Shown in pieces: positions 56,344 to 64,000 of a stretch of 64,000 nucleotides of DNA (the stretch's first letter is position 1; every line of letters starts with the position of its first letter). The notes beneath the pieces are model-generated. The model searched no databases and was not told the origin of the DNA. It was given only the letters and a program-made list of their open reading frames with translations. The translations under genes were made by a program, and so were the position numbers. The stretch is from Solanum dulcamara. Its lineage: Eukaryota; Streptophyta; Magnoliopsida; Solanales; Solanaceae. The stretch covers positions 77,050,144 through 77,114,143 of the forward strand of contig NC_077244.1 of NCBI RefSeq assembly GCF_947179165.1, read 5' to 3'.

Positions 56344-58575
56344 ATGGCGACTCCATACAGTCAGGTTATTCCCCTACCACGTCACCAACACTTTCCAAAA
56401 CCGAACCCGATTTCCAAAACTGTCATCAACGACCGCTATTTCGAAAATCACCCGCTAGTCTTACTCATCGATAAATGCCACAGCATCAAGCAGCTCAAAC
56501 AAATTCATGCTCAAATGCTCCGTATTGGGCTTTTCTTCGACCCATTTTCAGCTAGCAAACTCATCGAAGCTTCTTCTCTATTGCATTTCTCAAGTCTTGA
56601 TTATGCCCACAAAGTGTTTGATCAAATTCCTCAACCAAATCTCTTCTCTTGGAATGCGCTTATTCGTGCCTATTCTTCTAGCCAGGATCCAATTCAAAGT
56701 GCCTTGATATTTGTCAACATGCTTTGTGAGGGTCGTGAGTTTCCCAGTAAATTTACTTACCCGTTTGTGTTCAAAGCATCTGCCAAGATGAAAGCTTTTC
56801 GATTCGGGAAAGGACTTCATGGGATGGTAGTTAAAGGGAGGATTGGTCTTGATATCTTTGTTCTTAATTCTTTGATTCATTTTTATGCTGATTGTGGATG
56901 TTTGGATGCGGCATACTTGGTTTTTGAGAATATGGAGACAAGGGATGTTGTTTCTTGGAATACAATGATATTGGGTTTTGCTGAAGGGGGTTATGCAGAT
57001 GAGGCGTTGAAGATGTTTCATAGGATGGGGGAGGAGAATGTGAGGCCTAACGATGTGACAATGATGGCAGTATTGTCTGCTTGTGGTAAGAAGTTGGATT
57101 TGGAGTTTGGTAGATGGGTGCATTCGTTTATCAAGAGGAATGAAATTAGGGAGAGCTTAATTTTAGATAATGCGATTCTTGATATGTATATGAAATGTGG
57201 GAGCATCGAGGATGCTGAGAGATTGTTTGGCAAGATGGGGGAGAAGGATATTGTTTCTTGGACAACTATGCTTGTTGGGTATGCAAGGGCGGGAAATTTT
57301 AATGCAGCAAGAAATGTTCTGAATACCATGCCTAGCCAGGATATTGCTGCATGGAATGCTCTTATCTCAGCTTATGAGCAAAGTGGTAAACCGAAGGAGG
57401 CTTTGTCTGTTTTCAATGAGTTGCAGCTCATCAAGAAGGCAGAACCTGATGAGGTAACACTTGTCTGTGCTCTATCTGCGTGTGCTCAGTTGGGTGCAAT
57501 TGATTTAGGTGGGTGGATCCATGTGTACATAAAGAAACAAGGAATAAAGTTAAATTGTCACCTCACTACTGCATTGATCGACATGTATTCCAAGTGTGGG
57601 GATGTGGAAAAAGCACTTGAGATGTTTGATTCTGTCAACATTAGAGATGTTTTTGTATGGAGTGCTATGGTTGCTGGCTTAGCAATGCATGGGCGTGGCA
57701 AGGAAGCAATAAGTTTGTTCTTGAAAATGCAAGAACACAAGGTCAAGCCTAATTCCGTTACACTCATAAACGTATTATGTGCTTGCAGCCACTCAGGGTT
57801 GGTGGAGGAGGGGCGGGCAATCTTTAACCAAATGGAGAACGTTTATGGGATTGTGCCAGGGGTAAAACATTATGCTTGCTTAGTTGATATACTTGGCCGT
57901 GCAGGTGAACTGGAAGAAGCTCTAGAACTGATAAATAATATGCCAGTAACCCCTGGTCCATCAGTTTGGGGTGCTCTGCTTGGGGCGTGTAGATTACACA
58001 GCAATCTTGAACTAGCTGAACAAGCTTGTAACCGTTTAGTTGAGCTGGAACCTGAAAATCATGGTGCGTATGTACTTTTATCCAATATTTATGCGAAATC
58101 AGGGAAATGGGACGAGGTTTCCATGTTAAGGAAGCGTATGAGAGAATGTGGATTGAAGAAAGAACCAGGTTGTAGCTCAATTGAAGTCCACAGTATTGTT
58201 CATGAGTTTCTAGTAGGAGATAGTACTCACCCTCAGTCGCATAAAATCTATGCAAAATTGGATGAGATTGCAGCTAAACTGAAGCATGTAGGCTATGTTT
58301 CCAACAAGTCCCAGATACTGCAACTTGTTGAAGAAGAAGATATGCAGGAGCAAGTGCTAAATCTTCACAGTGAAAAGCTAGCCATGGCATTTGGACTTAT
58401 CAGTGTGGCTCCATCTCAACCAATTCGTATCGTGAAGAATTTACGTGTTTGTGCAGACTGCCATGCTGTAGCCAAGCTTCTCTCCAAGCTTTATGATCGA
58501 GAACTAATATTGAGGGATCGCTACCGCTTCCATCATTTTAAAGAGGGGAATTGCTCATGTAAGGACTACTGGTGA
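56344..58575 (+). CDS. OTP81: DYW-type PPR protein, OTP81-like organelle RNA editing factor
   Basis: An intronless gene of 743 residues, the length expected for Arabidopsis OTP81 (738), whose sequence it closely tracks. An N-terminal leader is followed by PLS-class PPR repeats from about residue 50 to 545 (for example [42 protein letters not shown] and [21 protein letters not shown]). Then come E/E+ motifs ([33 protein letters not shown]) and a DYW domain ending in DYW. The deaminase-like zinc signature is intact: H675-S-E677 and C703-A-D-C706. The family changes specific cytidines to uridines in organelle transcripts; OTP81 acts on chloroplast sites. The target here is inferred from similarity only. 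Confidence 0.95.
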   Translation: MATPYSQVIPLPRHQHFPKPNPISKTVINDRYFENHPLVLLIDKCHSIKQLKQIHAQMLRIGLFFDPFSASKLIEASSLLHFSSLDYAHKVFDQIPQPNLFSWNALIRAYSSSQDPIQSALIFVNMLCEGREFPSKFTYPFVFKASAKMKAFRFGKGLHGMVVKGRIGLDIFVLNSLIHFYADCGCLDAAYLVFENMETRDVVSWNTMILGFAEGGYADEALKMFHRMGEENVRPNDVTMMAVLSACGKKLDLEFGRWVHSFIKRNEIRESLILDNAILDMYMKCGSIEDAERLFGKMGEKDIVSWTTMLVGYARAGNFNAARNVLNTMPSQDIAAWNALISAYEQSGKPKEALSVFNELQLIKKAEPDEVTLVCALSACAQLGAIDLGGWIHVYIKKQGIKLNCHLTTALIDMYSKCGDVEKALEMFDSVNIRDVFVWSAMVAGLAMHGRGKEAISLFLKMQEHKVKPNSVTLINVLCACSHSGLVEEGRAIFNQMENVYGIVPGVKHYACLVDILGRAGELEEALELINNMPVTPGPSVWGALLGACRLHSNLELAEQACNRLVELEPENHGAYVLLSNIYAKSGKWDEVSMLRKRMRECGLKKEPGCSSIEVHSIVHEFLVGDSTHPQSHKIYAKLDEIAAKLKHVGYVSNKSQILQLVEEEDMQEQVLNLHSEKLAMAFGLISVAPSQPIRIVKNLRVCADCHAVAKLLSKLYDRELILRDRYRFHHFKEGNCSCKDYW

Positions 58576-58989
58576 GTGTTAAAATTTACTTCATAGTGCT
58601 ATAGAGAGAGGATGCTACTTTTTAATTTATTGCCTCCCTATGGAACTAATAGATCAGGTAGGACGTGCTGATGATTGCAGATATGTTGTTAATTAGCATG
58701 TAGATGAAACATGATGTAGACTAGACACACCAAGATAGGAATTGCAATATAAAGCCACCAAGGTTATTTATTTATTTCGCTTAGTCTACTTTAAAAAACT
58801 GTCAAACATGGGTAATTGTTAACTTTTCTGAGTAACATAATAGTCATGTTGACACAAAGAGAAACAAGAAAAGAAAAGTACCAATGAAGGCAAAGCTATA
58901 GCATAGGTCAATTGTATCTTTACCCTGAACAGATCTCTATTCATGTGGAAGAGGAGGTCAAATAAGTCCAATTACAAACCTTAACCGCA
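58576..58989. other. Convergent 3' flanks of OTP81-like and receptor-kinase genes
   Basis: A 414-bp spacer between two convergent genes; it should hold both polyadenylation regions. No other feature is seen. Confidence 0.45.
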
Positions 58990-61900
58990 TTATGATTCAC
59001 CTTTTCTTGAGATCTCCACTTTCTCTGAATGATCTAAAATTCTGCTCAATTTGTCTCTGATGGAAATGAGATTCAAAATAACTTGACCCATGTTTATTCT
59101 GGCTTGTGGAGTTTCCACTGAACAAGCAACACCAGCAGTAAGAATAGAAACCAAGCATTCAACAAGTTTGTCTGTGAAGTCACTTCTGCAGCTGAGTATA
59201 TCCATTAGATCCCCTGGCTCTTTCTCGTACAAAGCAGATTGATCTACAACATCCATCACTTGACCGGGCAATGCCTGCTTAACAAAACTATGAAGAGTTT
59301 CGTTGTCCTCAAATAGTTCACTGGTTGGTCTTCGTCCTGTGAAAATCTCCAATAGAAGAACCCCAAAGCTATAGACATCTCCTTGACTTGATACCTGACC
59401 ACCCATGCCATATTCTGAAAAATTTGATGCATCAGAGAAGGTGTTCCATAGTAATATTAGAGATCCTAAGCATTTGTCAAAAATGCCTAAGCAACACAGA
59501 TCACTTGTATCGATTTTCCAATAGAGAATTACTAGTTATGTTAAATGCCCTAAAAAGCTGAAACCTCCTTTTCAGGTCCTTCGAAAAACTATGACTAGTC
59601 AGGAATTATTTGAGAGAAGAGACGTGAGGATCGTCTAAGATTCTTAGAATTGAACTCATTGTACTTTTGAAATTATGGGTTCAATATATGATATTTGTTG
59701 AAATTTAACTAGTTTTTCCACTTAGATATTATTCAGTGTCGAAAATACTAGATTTGGTTGAATCCATTAAACTAAGGCTGCCTCTGCCTCTGGCTGTAAG
59801 TATCAATTGCGCAAAATCAGGAGGTAGAGATCTGCAAAGGTAACGGATGCTTGGGGCTTAGGACAAGGAGCATGTAGAGTCTCTCAAGGAAGTATGTAAT
59901 TGCAGAATTAAATTGTTAATATGTTATGGTCTTTATGGAGAAAAAAATGAGGTTCAGACAATATTTAGACTAAGATCTCCACAATAATATTTACCTGGAG
60001 CAGCATAACCTACTGTGCCTTTAATCCCACTTGAGCTGAACTGATTTACATAAGCATTTTGACCCGAGTCAGACAGGAACTTTGCCAAACCAAAGTCGCT
60101 AACAAGAGCAGTCAGATCATTGTCCAATAGAACATTGCTTGGCTTAAGATCACAGTGTACAATAGATGTATGGCATTGACTGTGAAGATAATGCAATGCT
60201 GAAGCTACATCTATTGTGATGTTTAGTCTGTGTAAGATACTCAATCTCTTCTGCAGCATCTGTTCCTCCTTCGGGTGCAACCACTCGTCTAGGCTCCCAT
60301 TTTCCATAAATGGGTAAACAAGAGCTTTGAATTCATTGCCATCAAAATCAACACTTGAGCAAACAGTTGAGATTCTCACCAGGTTTCGGTGCCTGATGTT
60401 CCTCAAGGCTTCACATTCAGCCAAAAAGCTTTTCGAAGCACCCTTTTTTTCAAGTTTTACTACCTTTACTGCAATAATTGTTCCTTCTGGAGAAAGATTT
60501 CCTCTGTAAACCAAGCCAAAACTTCCTGATCCTATCAAGTTATTTGAAGAGAACCCACCAGTTGCATTTAAGAGATCTTCATAGGAAACTTTGGTGTATC
60601 CTTCCCTGAATAAAGATGCTGAGCTAGGCCTATGCTTCACCTTTTTCACGTAGCAATATGAAACTAGCAGCAACAAAGTTAAACATGCAGCAATTGTACC
60701 CAGTGCCAGTACCAAAATGAGGGAAATGTGCTTCTTGGATCTTTTATTTGCATGCTTGAGACATGGATGCAAATGCAGCTCTTTGATTCCCCCACAAAGA
60801 TTCAAATTTCCCATCACTTGAATTCTACTTGCATCAGTAAAAACACCTTGAACTGGCACCTCTCCATCAAGGTGGTTAAATGACAAATTGAGGTTCTGTA
60901 AAAAATCATGCTTGGTGATACTCCCAGGAATGTTGCCTGACAAGTTATTACGTGAAAGATCAAGATACTGAATGTTTTTCAAATCAGTCAGTGGAGGAAT
61001 TGTTCCTTCAAAGAGGTTTCCTTGCAGGTAGAGTATTTCAAGGGATGAACAGCTCTCCAGTGAGTGTGGAATTTCACCAGACAGTTTGTTGTTCGATATG
61101 TCAAGTGCAGCAAGATTGGTCAGGTTACCTATTTCAACAGGCAAGGGACCACTCAAAGAGTTGTAAGACATATTAAGGAATACCGAAAGGGAGGAGAGTG
61201 CAACGACTTGTTTGGGTATACTACCACTGAGTTTATTCTGAGAGATGTCTAAGTTTTGGAGAGATGTACAATTTCCTAAACTTGAAGGTATGGTTCCTTC
61301 CAAGCTATTGTCTTGCAAATAAATGTACAGCAATCCTCTAATGTTTCCCAAGGAAGAGGGGATATTTCCTGTCAACTGATTTGATTCCATCTCCAGCTTT
61401 TTCAAGTTTGATAACATTCCAATAGAATCAGGAATGCTACCATTGATAAGAGTTCCTTCGATGCTAAGCATATCCAAGTTGACAAGGTTGGAGATCTCTC
61501 TAGGTATGGTTCCACTTATCTTGTTGTCTCCAATCAGTAGCTTTGTCAAAGTTGTCGAGAGATTAGTTATAGAGTAAGGCAACATACCTCCAAATTTGTT
61601 GTTTGCAATGTCCAGGAACTCAAGCTTTCTGCAATTGGTTAATGAATTTATGAAATTTAGATCATCAGGTGCACCACTTCCAAGCTGGTTATTGAGAACA
61701 TTAAGCCATAAGAGATTCTTGAGGTTTCCAAAACTCAATGGTATATTTCCCGTGAAATTGTTTATAGGAATATCAAGCCGCAGAAGACCTGAACAATTGG
61801 ACAATGAAGCTGGTATTGAACCAGTGAAGTAATTGTTTGCCAAATACAGTCTCTGAAGATTTGGGAAGGCAAGGCCAATATCTGGTCTAAGACTGCCTCT

Positions 61901-62695
61901 GAACTTGTTAAATGACAAGCTTATAAGTTGAAGGGATGAAAGATTGTAGAGTGCAGGGGGAAACTCTCCGGAAAGAGAGTTCACTGACACACCTAACTCA
62001 ATCAAGCTTCTCATATTGACAATTGTTTCAGGTAATTCACCTTCCAAGTCATTGTAGGAAATGTAAAGCTCTGTTAGAGATGTAAGATTTCCAATAGAAT
62101 CTGGAACATTTCCTGTGAGATTGTTGTTCTTGAGGTACAACATTTCCAGCTTTGTCAATGAACCAAGTTCAGTAGGAATGTGTCCTTCAAGGATATTATG
62201 GTCTAGAACAAGGTTAACAACGTTAGCGCAACGAGACAGGGTAAACGGGATTTCACCTCCCAAGAAGTTGAAGCTTAAGTTCATGGTTTGAAGTCTGATC
62301 AATTGGCCAAGATCTGGAGGGATTAGACCATGAAAGGAGTTATCCGAGATGTCAAGAATTCGAAGAAATGAAAGATTGCCAATGCTAGGTGATATAGTGC
62401 CAGCCAATCTATGGCCTTTGAGATCTAAAGAAATGACCCTTTGATGTTTATGGCCACATGTAACACCAGCCCATTGGCAGACATTGAGAGTGGCATTCCA
62501 AGAATCCATGAGTCCTTGTGGATCTTCAGTTATTTTGGACTTAAGATCAAGTAATGCAAATTTGTCTGTCTGATTCCCAAGTATGCCTGCTGAAGCACAC
62601 TCTGGAAAAGATAAGTATAGGAACATGAAGAGAATAATATGGAATGACAGAAAAATGAGAGAGCTTGAATCAACAAAAGTAGTTTGAAGCTCCAT
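58990..62695 (-). CDS. LRR receptor-like kinase, subfamily XII (EFR/Xa21 type), non-RD
   Basis: Two exons, 62695-59995 and 59414-58990, joined by a 580-bp intron in the kinase domain at the position usual for this subfamily (…YAAP-E-YGMGGQVSSQGDVYSFG…). The product is about 1041 residues. A signal peptide covers about 1-36 (FLSFHIILFMFLYLSFPECASA). The LRRNT motif is DKFALLDLKSKITEDPQGLM … W…CQWAGVTC. About 22 LRRs follow (pattern LxxLxLxxNxLxGxIPxxL). The membrane segment is HISLILVLALGTIAACLTLL. In the kinase domain the ATP lysine is AVK744, the catalytic loop HCD (847-849) lacks the usual Arg, and DFG is at 867-869. Non-RD kinases of this subfamily are typically pattern-recognition receptors; the ligand is unknown. 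I took Met52 of the open frame as start because a signal peptide follows it. Confidence 0.95.
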
Positions 62696-63294
62696 TTGGG
62701 GATTGAGAAGGTTAGGAGATATGTGAGAAGGGAATACTACTGAGTGAAATTTGATTCTGCCATTTATATTGAGTTCACTATTCCTTATGTGGGGTACCAA
62801 AATGTTTGAAAAAAGGGGCTTAAAGTTGTACACACAGGTAGTGTACAAAGTCTTTCACACACTATCAGTGCAGTTTAATCTATTATATCATGTTAAATAT
62901 CATATTTATGGGGTTATCAATAATTATATATTATAGACATTTGCATGTAATTATCTTATAAGTGACATGATCATGTAGTTATTTTTGACTCAATGAGTGC
63001 ATACAACTTAAATCTCAAAAGAAAAAATGATGAGAAGCAAAAGGACATGACTCTGGAATTGACAACAGAGGCGAAAACTTACTTTTTCAAGTCAAAGTCA
63101 AAGTCGGGTAGACTAAGATGAAGTTTATTTTACAGTTGTCCGTCCCTTAGCCTAGTCTATATCCATAGCTGACGCAACTCCGTACCGACGCCTCACTACT
63201 ACTTTCATTTTTGGAATGGAATAATATCGATTCATACAGAAGAAAGAGCTAACTTTCTTTATTATTATGTAAGATTAGAAGGTGCAAAATGAAT
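62696..63294. promoter_or_regulatory. Receptor-kinase upstream region with W-box words
   Basis: WRKY-type TTGACT words occur at 62985-62990 (plus strand) and twice in tandem on the minus strand within 'agtcaaagtcaaagtc' (about 63090-63105), roughly 290-410 bp before the start codon. Functional use is inferred. Confidence 0.4.
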
Positions 63295-63685
63295 GAGCCC
63301 GTTTGGATGGGCTTTAAGTTGGTCAAAACCAACTTAAAATCCCTTTTTAGCTTTTGGATGTGTTTGCCTAATGCTAACTTTAAGCCATAAAGTTCTTAAA
63401 GTCAGTCAAAAATGAAAAGTTAGGATTCCTAACTTTTTTTTTCTAAGTGCTTAAAGTCATTTTCTTTGACCATAGAAATTACTTTTATATCCCTTATATT
63501 TTAATTAAATTCTCAAACTACCCTTTTTATTCTTTTAATCCTAAAATTCACATAATTTTCCTTATTTAAGCATTTTTATCCAAACACTCAACTGCTTATT
63601 TATAAAAATAACTTTCAGCACTTCAAAGTTTTAAAAACACTTCATACATAAAAATTATTTTTTTTAAGCCCATCCAAACGGGCTC
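63295..63685. mobile_element. MITE copy 2, 391 bp
   Basis: The ends are 'gagcccgtttggatgggctt' and 'aagcccatccaaacgggctc', a near-perfect inverted pair of 20 bp. It has the same length and orientation as 19696-20086, differing by scattered substitutions. It is non-coding and lies about 600 bp upstream of the receptor-kinase start. Confidence 0.85.
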
Positions 63686-64000
63686 ATAATGTTCAAGAGT
63701 CGTGGACATGGTTACTCATTTGTGCTAGTGAAAGGTAATAGATATTTCGTAGAATTAGTCAAAATGCAGATGAAAATTTACCAATCAAACATGGTACCAT
63801 CTCTTGAGTCAAAGTGTAAGTAATGACTTTAAGTGTTCGACAAATATTGACCTGTATAGGTAAACGGCTCTTCCTTTAAGAGAAAGGAAAACAACAAAGA
63901 GTTTCTTATTTGTTTGTCTCGACTTTTTATGTCCAAGGAATGGTATTGATAGCTAATGGAATTCAGTACATCTTTGAATAATGAGATGAGTAATGACTAA
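63686..64000. other. Window end, no gene seen
   Basis: Short unassigned sequence; no open frame or repeat is convincing. A 5' portion of a neighbouring gene beyond the window cannot be excluded. Confidence 0.3.

Noticed and set aside
56590..57123. 177-codon antisense frame inside the OTP81-like gene
   Set aside because: It is the complement of a strongly conserved PPR coding region; no independent homology is seen.
62696..62848. 51-codon N-terminal extension of the receptor kinase
   Set aside because: A good signal peptide begins at the next Met, and subfamily members start there.

Overview
The window is nuclear DNA of a flowering plant. It shows spliced genes with GT/AG introns, AT-rich intergenic DNA, plant-only gene families (a DYW-type PPR editing factor, an LRR-XII receptor kinase, a chloroplast-type TPR protein) and nested LTR retrotransposons and MITEs. 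The dispersed repeats (TS-type SINE pieces with (TTG)n tails, MITEs with 'gcccgtttggatgggc' ends, a 'tgtaatgacccg' solo LTR) look Solanaceae-like to me. I cannot resolve the genus.

Eight protein-coding genes are supported. In order they are: a TPR-like plastid protein (900-3138, -); CDC6, the replication licensing ATPase, with 16 coding exons (27724-34175, +); ribosomal stalk protein P0, 5 exons (35376-37748, -); the telomere-capping CST subunit STN1, one exon (42967-43452, -); a WrbA/FQR1-type quinone reductase, 4 exons (47886-50336, +); a small PH-domain protein PH1 (52554-52988, +); an OTP81-like DYW PPR protein (56344-58575, +); and a non-RD LRR-XII receptor kinase, 2 exons (58990-62695, -). 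From memory, the TPR, CDC6, PH1 and OTP81 genes are best matched by Arabidopsis genes lying close together near At2g29670-At2g29760. The backbone therefore looks like an old syntenic block, with P0, STN1, the quinone reductase and the receptor kinase as additional members here.

The space between genes is mostly transposon DNA. A decayed Copia element occupies 8696-16292; its 3' untranslated region carries a 2.08-kb solo LTR with a perfect TCTTT target duplication. A second, compact element of the same lineage (46123-47674, AATCT duplication) keeps gag but has lost nearly all of pol. A 1.09-kb foldback element (44854-45947) holds seven copies of a G-box-bearing unit in two opposing arms. About 11 kb (16.3-27.5 kb) has no recognisable gene. 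SINEs and MITEs sit inside introns and promoters, including one MITE ending about 40 bp before the OTP81-like start codon.

The genes do not form one pathway. Most are housekeeping: DNA replication (CDC6), telomere maintenance (STN1), translation (P0), redox (quinone reductase), membrane lipid signalling (PH1) and organelle function (TPR, OTP81). The receptor kinase is a likely immune receptor. I did not find a convincing undescribed molecular system. The most unusual structures are the foldback element, the gag-only Copia derivative, the periodic repeat next to CDC6, and the altered C-terminal tail of P0.
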